64,000 nt of DNA from Paragonimus westermani (taxonomy: Eukaryota; Platyhelminthes; Trematoda; Plagiorchiida; Troglotrematidae). The translations under genes were made by a program, and so were the position numbers. This document shows positions 47,701-59,132 of the stretch, piece after piece. The stretch covers positions 113,968-177,967 of the forward strand of contig QNGE01000136.1 in NCBI GenBank assembly GCA_008508345.1, written 5' to 3'. Every line of letters starts with the position of its first letter. The stretch's first letter is position 1. The notes below the pieces were generated by a model that was not told the DNA's origin, did not search any database, and saw nothing but the letters and a program-made list of their open reading frames with translations.

Positions 47701-50700
47701 GTAACAAGGGATGTTCGAAATGATCAACGGTTCCAAGTCTGTCAGCAACGTTGATATCGGTGCTACCAACACAGTAAATATCCCACGACTTCACATGCCG
47801 CTTGACCACGAACACTGCCACAACCAAAGCATCAAAAAGAATGACTATTCATTGATGTACACCGTGTTGGATAACACATACTGCCTTGACGCCTTCATAC
47901 AAAAAAACAATAGGCAGTCCTACTCCAAGCAACTTCGACCCCAAGACAAACAGAGCTTCATCCAGCAAACAAACTACAGGCCAATTACCACTCTCATATC
48001 AACCCATACGTTTGTCAGGCCCCGTAAGTTCCACTGTCACAGTTGGTGATTCATAATTTTCAAAATCAATTCTGATGCTTTATCCACATTGTGGTAAGTT
48101 CAAACAATTTGTCATAAGTTTTCTTTATTCACATGTATTCGGCAGATTGCTATCTGTATATCATGTGCGCATTTTTGTTGAATTTACCCTCTGGTTTGTG
48201 CCAATACTTCTCAAGAAGGTATAACCTGGTTGTTTTGCAGAACAAAAACTAATCAGGCTGCCTGCGAACATTCTTGCTTCATTGCTTTCGCAACCAAAAT
48301 CTGGGAGAATTCCCCACAGGATCCTAACGTGTGGCTTACGCAACTGATCACAAGAAGCAGCATTATTCAACTTAGTACTCATCGCTGGACTCGGTGAACA
48401 GTACACCTGTTGCAATGGATTTACGGTGAGCTTGCGAGTTACTAGAATCGACTCGAAATAAATACCTACTAGAGAAGGACTACAGTTTCTTCTTCCCCCA
48501 TCACATATCTCGGCGTCCAAAAACTGCGTTCACTTGGCAACAAAGTGAGCCATGGTACCGAACAAAAGACGCTCTTTTTTTGGTGAGAAAGCAAAGTTGA
48601 TAAGACTGGACAAACCGGAGGCGATTTATTGTAACTTGTAACTCTTACTAGTCAGTAGCAGGTTTGCACGTAGTGCACTTAAAAAGGTGGCTCAACAATT
48701 TTCGAAACAGCAGTTAATTTTATTGTTGCATGCAAATCAACTTTGAATGATGCAAAGCTCAAATTGTTGCTACTTTCACTGTGCAGATAGACGCACGATT
48801 CCACATTTCTGTCTGTGAGTTGAGTAGTCGTCATAGCATGCTAAAACAAACATGATTTGTCAGCATACGTCCCTTGTTTGATTTACACTATCTTGGAATA
48901 TTGAGACTAATCTTGATGTGACCTTAGGGTGAATCACTAGCACAGTGTTCTGTTTGATGATTTGAGTTGAACAACGTTGTCTCACTAACTGTGTCGCACT
49001 CATATCATTTCGGTTCAGTGAGCTTCAACACCACCGAGAGAACTACCCCCACCGAAAAGACACTGTTACACTTCCCAGCAGTGGTTATTCATACCAAATC
49101 ATTCACTAGACGGATCATTTCTACTGATGATTGTTTGTATTACTCATATGGCGAAATTGTAATCAGCAGACAGACTTGAACGAATGACGAAACATCAGTG
49201 TTTGGAACTGAGTTATTCGTAGGCCAATATATCTTTCAAGAAATCGTTTGCACCCTCCTACATTACGCAGATTGGGCTTATCAACTGGTCTCTTGACAAG
49301 GCCAATGACCTGCTCAAGGTGACCGTTTATGCGACAGACTGATTTCAGCCTTAATACGCTAATAGTATAAAAGGAATCTTATCATTCTGATAAGTCGATC
49401 TCCCTCTGCATCCAATCTTCATTGAATCAGTTCGCTACCATGACAGTTCCCCAGCTTAGCTTACACAGTTTTGCACGCATGCTTAGATTAAACAAGATGT
49501 CATCACTGGTTGGTATGATTATTTGGAGTTCTGAGACCTTGCATTTTTCCACTAAGGTGTAGTTAGTACTTTTCTGAACGGGTTAAGTTGAAGATACCGT
49601 CCAAAGGTTAACCTTAGACCGGCTGTTTACTTTTGAAGATTCTCCTTTAGTGGCAAAGTCATCAAATAAATAACAAGAATTGTTTGATCAACGCTTTGGT
49701 GTCTCAACTTTAGACTGGAAATTTTTTAAGAATAATGAATTGAAGCGCACTCAAAGTTATGTTTGCTATTCCTACAACTCAGGCAGGTGGTTTTTTCTAG
49801 ATCATTTCGCCAGCGTGGTTCAAAAATTACTTAAGAAACAATATGCACTTTGAACGCCGCGTCACTTTCAAAGGGAAATAAATCACAGTACGTAATCCTT
49901 CTTCACTAGGTGGATTATACAATGCCAGGTCCCGTTTCGTTGTACATACAAGAAGCCAACCTTCTATAGTCTGTTCTGGATTACTGATTTTAGTATCTTG
50001 TGCAAACCTGACAGAAGTCTGGAACGGAGCCACAAACCATTCCAGTACTCATCCCCACATCATTTCGACAGCTCCCGTTAAAATTCCGGTGCCATGCTTA
50101 TTTTTCGCTTTTCTTGGTATCACCTCACCAACGCCTGAGAGTGAGATTTAGACTGTTAAACAATTCAGGATCTTCTGGCAACATTTCCAGGCTTAAACCT
50201 TCAGTACTCCATTTTCCAACTGGGTAAACTAGTGTTTCCTCGAATAGACAAATCTTAACAAAAACAAAGTTATGAAGTTTGAAACCTATGAATATACTAG
50301 ACCGTCCTATGGTGCATACATGGTATACATATATACACACACATACGTATATACATTCACCCCTAAAAACGTGTTAACTCCCATTTATGTCATGGGCCTT
50401 ACTAAGATCAGATTAACAACTGGCGACTGTACCTTGAATTACTCTGGTCAGCACCCCCTAGCCGGTGGACATAATACGTAGGACTAACCCCTAGTTCATA
50501 CAAAGGGGAAAGCTTTGCAACCACCACGTTGTGTTAAACGATTAAATTTTAGAAAAACACTTTTCAAATGACCACCATTCTAACTCAACAATGACCGCTG
50601 TTGAAACGTGAGTACTTTGAGACTATCCAACTCCTTGATGTTACCTATCTCTGTGGTCATTTATGATGGTCACAGCAGGACGTCTACTGTAAAGTTGATT

Positions 50701-51347
50701 GACAAATAGTGAAAGATTACTGAGGTTAGTGCGTTAGATGAAAACAAACAAAGTGATATAAGCAACTTGCTTACTGCATTTTTATTTACACTAAGCGGGT
50801 CGAATGTTTGTACTTCGTTTTCAATCGATAGTGTACGAAACAGACAGTATACAGGTATGAAGTAGACCTGACAACACTAGCGCCTGTTGAGCTTCGTTTG
50901 CAATTTACAGTTATTTGTGTATCAAGAAACTTTAATCACTTGTAACGCAGTGGGAAGCTTTCTTGAAAAGGGTCCATAAGGTAGCATCTCACGAATGTCC
51001 TACTGATCGGGTACTGACTTTTCCATCGTTTACGTACCTTCTGGTGTAAGATCAGAACCAGACACTACTCGATTACCAGGCTACTCAGCATTGACTTTTA
51101 AGGAGAAGTCTACCATAGAACTTAAGACTATGAATTGGACCTTGTGAAATTCGCCAACTACTTCACCCTCCAAAACACATAGATCGTACCTTTGAGATAT
51201 GTCAGTCAGCCGCTACTGGTGTTGTTCAGTTTATATTTTCCAGACAGCCATCTCGATCGAAAGGCTGTATCAACACTGGTGAACTTCCTAACACTCATTG
51301 CACAATTTTAGGACAGCTTCAAAAAGTGCTAGTTCATCAAGTGAAAC
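44750..51347. other. largely featureless; one repeat-tail-like block
   Basis: At about 47318-47410 the words ACTCCTGAGGAAGGCCGCCC and GATTGAAACGTAGGG resemble the 3' untranslated region found in many PLEs and LINEs, and the following TTATTCTCAATC recurs at about 9870. A TA/CA microsatellite lies at 50311-50355. No other feature can be supported; a 119-codon frame on - at 48161-48520 has no motif. Confidence 0.3.
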
Positions 51348-51488
51348 ATGCGTGCTGCCCCAAGGTCATTTCAGTGCGCTCGCCACTTTGACCGGTTGTA
51401 TGCATCAACGTTCAACCGGCTAACTATTGATGGGTACCAAATTACCGGTAAGCGTAAGATGGCTAAGAAGTTGAAGCAGGAGTTCTGA
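51348..51488 (+). CDS. small open frame or exon, unidentified
   Basis: An ATG-initiated frame of 46 codons reads MRAAPRSFQCARHFDRLYAS, TFNRLTIDGYQITGKRK and MAKKLKQEF before a TGA. Inside it lie a good acceptor (GGTCATTTCAG at 51371) and a good donor (ACCG|GTAAGC at 51449), so it may instead be an exon ending DGYQIT. Composition is clearly protein-like with a basic tail. The family is unknown. Confidence 0.3.
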   Translation: MRAAPRSFQCARHFDRLYASTFNRLTIDGYQITGKRKMAKKLKQEF

Positions 51489-52105
51489 AATCCTCGAGAC
51501 TTACAGCAGGATGACACCCATTGCTATTGAAGCCGTTGGTTTCAACGAGTAAGCAGCTTTTATTTAATTTTTAAAACTCACTGTATCGAAAGTTCAGTGT
51601 GGAAAAAAACTAACAAGGATACAAGCGATATACAACCGACAGCCAAGCAACATGAACCTGTGAGAACCTTTCTGTGTTTAGGCTATCAAAGTTAACACAG
51701 TTACTTTGCGTACCGTCGGTGAGCGGCAATTTCATTGTTTTTCAGACTTCGCAGTGGTTTTTAAATACATAGTTTACGTTTCTTAACATGCAATTCTGTT
51801 TCGTTCGATTTCACTGGTGGTGCTTAATCAAATGCTATTATCTCCGGATGGTATAAGTAGAACACGGAATATATGCAAATTACAGATGGCTGTTACGTAT
51901 TCAGTAGTGATGGCAAATTGCTCTTAAACGATTGGCGCGCGCTCCTGGGCGATTGTAATTTATTTTCGTAAAACAAGAGATAATGTAATTCCCTGTAGAA
52001 AATTTAATTTCGGCTTGCTAACCACAACAACGTAGACCCTCATTAGCATTTTGCATTATTTAAACCACAGCAACTTTATTTTAAACAATTTCCGGGAGGT
52101 TTTGC

Positions 52106-52727
52106 ATGTCTGAAGATTTATCAGCAGTTCTGAATGCAGTAGAAGTTCAATTCCCAAAACCCTGAGTTTTTGGCTGAATTCAATTCAGTGATCGAAACTC
52201 TGTGCATGTGTATAGTTCACCTTGTAAAACACTGCGATGAAGACTGGTTTTCGGATTAGTTTCTCAGCCAGCCAAAACCAGCTCTATTTAACTGGGTCGT
52301 CTAATTGGACGACGTATATCATACTACTTATGAGTAACACAACTCAATGTTGAAAGTTTCATGACGCAACGGGGAAAACCAAGTATTATGCTCACCTGAC
52401 GGAAAATCTCCTCAGGAGTGCGACTTTTCTTCCGACGAAGTAGGTTTTCCTCAATCTTTTCATAGCTAAAAGTTAGAGTATTAAAATTCAGTGCTGGCGC
52501 ACATGTAAGTTTTTATGTTTTTATCAAACGACAGACAACAGAAATTGATGCTCTCGTATTTGAAATGTACGCTAATGGCGATCGTCTTTTCATTGACATA
52601 TTTAACGCGTAAGTAAAAGCACATCAATCTCTCGTATCATTCACCCCGTGACTCGTCTCTTTGTGCTGTTAATTTATTACCAAACAGTTTGTACCCATTT
52701 TGTACCCCCAGTAAATTCGGCACGTAG
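52106..52727 (+). CDS. candidate compact gene with micro-introns
   Basis: Proposed exons are 52106-52138 (MSEDLSAVLNA), 52167 onward (FLAEFNSVIETLCMCIVHL and further), one ending at 52439 (CSPDGKSPQECDFSSDE), 52466-52504 (LKVRVLKFSAGAH), 52535-52608 (TTEIDALVFEMYANGDRLFI and DIFNA) and 52688-52727 (LYPFCTPSKFGT, stop). Introns are 28 nt (139-166), 26 nt (440-465), 30 nt (505-534; GTAAGT...ACAG) and 79 nt (609-687; GTAAGT...ACCAAACAG). The last four exons agree in phase. The junction between the second and third exons is unresolved, and the 28- and 26-nt introns have non-ideal donors (GTAGAA, GTAGGT). The GAHTTEIDALVFEMYANGD stretch vaguely recalls a PLAT-type beta motif; the function is unknown. 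Confidence 0.42.
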
Positions 52728-52729
52728 TG

Positions 52730-54396
52730 GACTCGACGGTTCCTAACGCTCGCTTTTCCAAGCACTATCGAACAGCCCAACACAGATGACGGGGACTGTT
52801 TCCGTACAAAGCCCTAACCATACATTTTGCCCGCAGAGACAACCAACTAATCTTAGCTCATTGTCTTGGCAGGTACATTTGGTTAATTCCCCTTTTCTTT
52901 TCCAAGAACGTGGTTTTTGTATAACACTGACAATTCACCTTTCAGGATGCATATTATTGACGTGACTTGATTCGATTCAGATTTCATACTTGCATCAGCC
53001 TACTCACACTGTCATATGCTATTTATCGATCTTCCGATTTTTTTCGATCCTCACTCTATAGAGTGAAACCAATCCGCAATTAGGTTTCCATCTTCCGGTT
53101 TTTATATCTATGCTGGCTATATCATACGACTGACTGCTCTAGCCTGCCGTACTAATCTTCAAGCAGAAGAATCAGGTCGGACATGATGTGACTTCCCTTC
53201 TCAGCCTTGTTTCTGTACACTCGTGGAGTTCATTGTTAGTAGTAGTTAGCACAATAACGGTTTAAATAAAACTCAACCGTCATGGGGCGCAATCAACCTT
53301 ACGTAATATAGTTATCTTTTTTTAACGAATGGATAACTTTGAAGATACGTGACAAAATACAATAAGTAATCTGAGGCATAGTTCACATCTTACTAGAATG
53401 GTCAGACAATAATCGCATTTAAGTTTTAGCAAAGCTCATTGATGTATCGCTGTCTATGAAGATGATAATGGCTGACAAATATGCATTGATTAGAGATAAG
53501 GCAACCATTTACACTAATTGAATCGTGCACCAAAGTTTCGTCGGCTTTCCGTTTTTTTCCAAGCTCCCAGGTAACTCTCTACAGCAATTGCAGTTACAGT
53601 TCAGTGAACCACTTTAGCAAGCTAGTTTTTCTTGATGCCTTTGGTTGAAGCTTTCGAGAATGTGAAGCTGGACGGATAGGTATCACAAAGGGACGCTCCA
53701 ATATCAACATTATTTTCAGCTTTGAGCAACAAGCTTGCGCACTATGGCTTGAGCCGCGTTGGTCCCCATGACGTTCCACGGAGTTAGAGCGAATGTAAAG
53801 AGAACAGGAAGGAGGAAAGGAGGAGGAAACAATGGGGCTTTAGGAAAGAGAATGAGTCGACGGGCTGACGAGTATAAACTCACAATTGACTGTGACACAC
53901 TGTCATATCAGCAAGTGGTTCCAAACATCACCGTGTGGTCGCGCCTTCTCAAATCAGAAGACGTCACCTACCCACTTGTCTCATCTGGACGGTCAAAACT
54001 TCCACTGCCTGTGAACAGGTCATCGCTGGCCCGCCCTTGAAGTCTATTCCAGCTAGTAGCAAGGACACCGAGCAATGCAGTGGACGTACCGTCCACATAC
54101 GAAGTACATGACTCAACCAGAAAAGACTGTATTTTCTATTGTCTACACAATTATGGTCAGTTTTGAACCAGAACCAGCACAGAACATCATAGGTCGTTAC
54201 AGTATATCATTGGCAGAAGTGGCGAACAGTCAATTTGGAGAATTTTGGTTTCATTGGTACTTCAACCAACCATTTCTGTTTCCCACTTTCAAGAATCACC
54301 CACTTCTACACCCTCGCAAATTGAGGTTTGACGCCCTGTTTATAAACAGGAGTCATATCCTTGCCACTGATTGGACGACTGGCCACAACTGTTTGT
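52730..54396. other. no recognisable gene
   Basis: An AATAAA at about 53266 might end the preceding candidate gene. Open frames at 53759-54040 and 54075-54398 on + have varied composition but no motif or good splice sites; the second lies directly against the hAT-like terminus. Confidence 0.25.
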
Positions 54397-54500
54397 AGCA
54401 GTGGTTCCCAGCCCTTTCACCATATCGCCCCCTCAGACTTCGAACCATGAGGACATCGTCCCTCTTTATTTAAATGCATTGTGTAAATGTTAAAATCGGA
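54397..54500 (+). mobile_element. hAT-like terminal inverted repeat (one end only)
   Basis: The sequence CAGTGGTTCCCAGCCC, with a run of C soon after (ATCGCCCCCTC), resembles the terminal inverted repeats of hAT DNA transposons. The matching right end was not found to the end of the window, and no transposase frame is visible. It may be a solo or non-autonomous end. Confidence 0.35.
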
Positions 54501-55457
54501 AGAGTGAGGGACAAGTAAATAAATAGGTAGTATTCAGCATGAGGCTAAATAACTGAATGCGATGTAATGTTTTCCGTTCGCCAATTTCGGCATGAATACC
54601 AGTTGGAAATCACAGTAGACTGGTGACCGAGAAGGCTAGTAGTAGGGCTTGTAACGTTAAGTGTTATCTTCCCGATCTTCCATTCAGACTACCTTCACGT
54701 AATGGACAGAACCGATCGTGAGTTTTTTTGTGGTTACATTACAGTAAGTCTTCTTTTACATGGATGCGAAAATTTCCCTCCTGACTCATTTTCCGTCACA
54801 ACTGAGAACCTCATAATGTCCCTTAGAAGGTGACTTTGTCCAGTGTGGTAACCGTTGGTATACAGCTAATCTCTGAAATTAAACATAAAAGAACATTCAA
54901 AAAGTATTCACAACGTTGTGAAGCCAAAAATGAACCACGTTATTGCAGTCCGATCGTTAGATGGTTACCGAGGGAAAGCGTTCTCAGCAGGTAACTAAAT
55001 ATCATGGACACTGTAAGGAGTTCCTCTACCTGTATAAAAATATTCCCTTGGTCTTTCGAATCTACGTGCAGTTTCGTTTTGATCAGTTGATTCCAGTGAT
55101 AAGATTTCACGATTATCACGAACTCCTCGTTGACCTTCCCAATCCAAACTATGCTTACTAGGATGTGCAGGTGACTTTTCCACTCCTGAACACTTGTACT
55201 TTTTTGCGCGCGGACCAGGAGGCCCAAGGCATCACCTCGGGAGCGTCTGTCGGCCTGTTTCCACCCATCATCCTTTCAGTGTGTTGAGTTTTGTGGGCTA
55301 GTTCATCTTGAGTTAACCCGCATGCACACACCGTTCAGAGATTTTGACCTGCCGGCTATGTATTTGTCTGCTAACTAACCAAGTGTTCTTTTATCGATTG
55401 TATCCTTGTGCTTGCAATGCCACATTGCTATATTTCTTGTGAACAAAGATAATTTAG

Positions 55458-55599
55458 GTTTGCTGTTGTTGCGCCTTGTGCCACTGAACAATACACCCAA
55501 ATCAAGCAATCTCAACTTGTTGAAAAAATCATCACCTTTTTATGGAGAATCAAGAGTGTTTACGATTGCTATTTGGCGACCAGCGTTCTTGCTTTCTGA
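55458..55599 (+). CDS. candidate terminal exon, unidentified
   Basis: An acceptor ending AATTTAG opens in phase 2 a 47-codon frame, FAVVAPCATEQYTQIKQSQ, LVEKIITFLWRIKSVYD, CYLATSVLAF, stop at 55597-55599. The helical heptad-like pattern is protein-like. A second frame covers the same bases, and a consensus-like donor, CTG|GTAAGT, lies downstream at 55614, so the choice is open. Confidence 0.3.
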
Positions 55600-55619
55600 A
55601 TGACTAGTTCGCTGGTAAG

Positions 55620-56425
55620 TTCCATTACTTTTCATCCAGCAACTAAGTCGTTTGAATCTGGTTCATTTAAAAAGTTGCTGATCACCATTGATAGGTGGTT
55701 AAGGCCGATCGACCACAACTCCGTCTACAATAGTTTTTGATTGCGCTCTGACTTGTTGAAACTTCATCAACCAGGAAGCTGCTCCAGCCCAGTCTCATCA
55801 CGATTGTAACGCCTATTTCACTGATTACTTTCATAACAATGCCAAAGTAAAGAAATACGTGAAAACTCCTATCGGCTTTCTGTGGTGAGCAGAAAACCTC
55901 CGCTCCAAAAGAATTGGAGCTGTCTTGATGACGCCCACAGACGTCAAGAAATCACACTCATCCATTAAGGAACATTTGCCTGATTCATCCACATTTCTTA
56001 CTTCCATGATATGGCGTTAAGATACGTAGAACCCCATCTGGACACCGGCAGTGTAATCCATCATGATCTGCCTGTCACTCACAGGTCCAATTTGATAGAA
56101 TCTTGGTTACTTCGTTGACAGTTATGATAGAAGAACATAATATATATTCAGAGGAGTACACAAAAATGGTTCACAGTGAGTGAATAGTCCTCCAAGAGTA
56201 GAAGTAACAGAAATTGTGCTTCGAGTTGTGATTTTAGAAATTCAGGTACCCTTGGTGAAATTTAAAGATGCGAATCGTAACAACAACAACATGTAACAAC
56301 AAAATTAACCTGTACAAAAACAAATACTTAGTCAGTGGATATACTAATCACGTGGCTTATCCAGCAACATTATAGTTACCAAAGTACACACTTAGAATGT
56401 GATCAGTGATCAAACCTTTCGTTAA
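55620..56425. other. no recognisable feature
   Basis: No motif, repeat or exon could be supported. Confidence 0.3.
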
Positions 56426-56640
56426 TTTCAAGTTGAACATCATTTACACGTGCCCGCAACTGTCGCATCCAGTTAGATTATCCAGTCACTTATTTTAAAA
56501 ACGAACTACTAGGCTCCAGTTTTCCTCTTGCTACAGCTCGTTGCATATAATTTCTACAAAAGGCATTTGAACTCCGATCACACCTTCACAAAGCAATCTG
56601 GTTGGCCACTGCGCCAGTGGCATATGGCAGTACATGACTG
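56426..56640 (-). repeat. tRNA-derived SINE, copy 4 (diverged)
   Basis: The stretch TTTCAAGTTGAACATCA at 56429-56445 is identical to the tail of the SINE at about 4850-4868. GGCATTTGAACTCC at about 56562 corresponds to its B box, and GGCCACTGCGCCA near 56604 to its A-box side. Tail, body and head stand in the same order and strand as copy 1. Confidence 0.6.
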
Positions 56641-57301
56641 ATTTAACATGGTTGAATCACCCTCGATTTTGAATATCATTCTGTTTGCTCGATCGTGTAG
56701 ATAATAAATATAATTAAGGCCACTTAAAATGGAATGATAACTTTGCCATTATAGCTATCGAGTTAGACTGAGGTCTTGGAGTTCATGTAATTTGTGAGGC
56801 ACTAACAAAAGCAGCAGCTAATTTTCTTCGAATGAAACTGATTGGAAATTGTAGGTGCATGCGAAAACCCCAATCAAGTCCATGCGATGTTCAAATGGTA
56901 TCTTAATACGTAGATAAAAAAGCACAGCATTGAAGAACATTTTTTAAACTGACAGTCTAACAACTGTTCTCTAAACGGCTGTGTTTGTTAAAAATATCGG
57001 AAAAGTTGTGAAAGCACTTAAACTTGGGGGATAGGTATAGGTCTAGTACCAACATAGGATACCCATTAAGTGAACAGCTTTGCGGAGAACGTGAGTTAAA
57101 TAAAAGAGGTGCCTAGTGAGCACACACAATATGATAATGAGAATAAAGACATACAGACGAACATGTGTTTTCGATAATTCATCTTCAGGCCGGTACAATT
57201 ATATATGGAGTTAGTAGAGTTAGATCGAGATATATCGATCAGACATATTACAGAGAAGCGAAGTCACTGGCCAGTCAGTTGGCGATGGCTTGATTGGTTG
57301 G

Positions 57302-57882
57302 TTACATCACTCTTGTCCATTGGCTTGATCGTGCTGACTGGCCATCGATTCGATGGATTTTTGGCCGTGGTAGGTGCAGCGTCTGAACAAACCGTTTATG
57401 ATGACACAATATCGGGTCAATCAGCCTGATTCCGATAGCCTCGGTAGTACAAAGTGTTTTTAAGTCGGACAGCTTTTGATGGGTTGCCTGGCACGCTTCG
57501 TCAACTTTCACCTGGTGCTCGCTTACAATCAGATGAGCGAGAATAGCGCTGTTGGCCAATCGTTATTTCCCGTGTCCCAGCCGTCGTGGATGGTGTTCTC
57601 GGATTCGTTTCGAAAGCTGCCTTTACGTTCGACCAATATAATGAATGAGTAGATACACATAGATGAGGCCTGAACTGTCAGTCTATCTTTGTTATAAAAC
57701 CTGAGAATGGGGGACGTAGATGATTGAATACGGAGCTCAGCAGTAGCATAGGTCCTGCCGACTGTCTGACTGAGCCTATTTGTCAGCCATTCTGCGGTAC
57801 TATTACCTTTGAACGACACTCGAATGAACACGGGTTTCTTTCTTACCTCGTGCACTTCAGGTTTAGGTGGTATTCTGATCAT
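57302..57882 (-). pseudogene. PLE fragment E: frameshifted endonuclease region
   Basis: On the minus strand, frame 57882-57529 reads VFIRVSFKGNSTAEWLTNRL, GRTYATAELRI and CIYSF, the run-up to the GIY-YIG domain. The frame then shifts: YIGRT, a stop, RQLSKRIREHHPRRLG appear in the frame that continues as ANSAILAHLIVSEHQVKVDE and ends TLHLPRP. The CSC-x-x segment between YSF and YIGRT is deleted. Block order is the same as in fragment A, about 45 kb away on the other strand. Confidence 0.8.
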
Positions 57883-57949
57883 GTTTCTGGCGATAAATCG
57901 TTCCGCGTAGCCGTTATTATTAAGTACGTTCTTTTATGAATTCAAGTTC

Positions 57950-58770
57950 ATTTTCTAGCGTATCCGCCAAACAAATTTTGTATGCTCTATCAGTCAGGCA
58001 GCGCACCAGATTCTTCTTCTGTTTTAGGGGTACAAAACTGTAAAAATGGTGTGCAGTTTTTCACTGCTGTCGTATGGATGGGCTGTGGTACTTAAGCTCT
58101 GTGTGATTTAATTTGTTTAGACCTAGATTCCTTTCCTGTACAGCTGCGACTTCATAATGCAATTCAATGTTCCAAGGGTTGGACTGCAGTCAGTAAGAGA
58201 AAGATCATCCCCACCGGGGTCAGTAAGTGGTTTGGGCTGATGCCTAGCTGTCATACAACTGCGAAGAAATGAGCAATATCTAGCCAAACACGAAAGAACA
58301 AGAGGGGGTGGAACCTAACTACTAAAAGCAACTAGGTTTATATTCACGATACTCTATACCCTTCAACCAAATAACTAATTCATGAGTGAAGAGAAAGCGT
58401 TACCAATAGGAAAGTTAGTCCATGTCATTAATAATATTTGCTTTACAGTCAGCACGACCAAACAACAGCATTATTAACGGCACTGAACCCAGCTGGGCAC
58501 CACCTTACTTAAGGTCACCAGCCCCTAATTCCGTGAGTCACGAGATCCTCAGCCTTGAAGACAACCCTACTTAGAACAACCAGCTCCATGGTGAATGGCT
58601 TTATTTCTCTATGCCAAATCATCTTCTCTATACCTAGCATCCCAAGCTCGTCGGTTGGGACATCGGAGGAAAGTACTCAACCTGGATGGCTACCAGCTGT
58701 TATCCTCAGCACGTGGTCTAGACAAACGCACACTCGAATTTCAAACAAAAGAACTTGTTAGGTAATCATT
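57950..58770. other. no recognisable gene
   Basis: Mixed sequence, with a GC-richer patch at 58500-58760 adjoining the LINE fragment, which may be the 3' untranslated part of that element. Confidence 0.25.
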
Positions 58771-58774
58771 ATCA

Positions 58775-59127
58775 AATTTCCAGTACTTAAGCTCCTGATT
58801 ACTCACCGGTCGGTATCATCCAACGGGAGCGATGAAGCGCAGAAGTGGATGGTTAGCTAACTGCAAACGGCTCACGCCATCTACTCTGAACAGCCAGGCT
58901 TCATATACGTTCACTAACACACTCCTCGCGATCGATCTATAAACACGGTTTTTAAGCTTCAGATCGAGGCCTGTCTGTCGCCGGGGAAATTTCGGATCAA
59001 CGAATGTTGCCCTGAACCTGGAGATGTGAGCTACTGTCTCATTCATTATGTCTCCACCTCTGGTAATGCAATTTCCTACACATACAAACCAGTCAACAAA
59101 ATCCATGATTTCACTATACAATAGCAC
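58775..59127 (-). pseudogene. second LINE reverse-transcriptase C-terminal fragment
   Basis: On the minus strand the frame reads VGNCITRGGDIMNETVAHIS, RFRATFVDPKF, LDLKLKNRVYRSIARSVLVN, VYEAWLFRVDGVSRLQLANH and PLLRFIAPV. A stop stands where a tryptophan is usual, then VSNQEL follows. This is the LGS.I..GG....EI..RI..AR..F..L...LK..VY...V..VLLYG.E.W..R..D...L..F...LR.I block of a non-LTR element, of a different lineage from 41269-41778. The palm domain is absent and several landmark residues are lost. Confidence 0.78.
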
Positions 59128-59132
59128 ACAGT

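Noticed and set aside
48161..48520. 119-codon open frame on -
   Set aside because: The composition is mixed and no family or splice context supports it.
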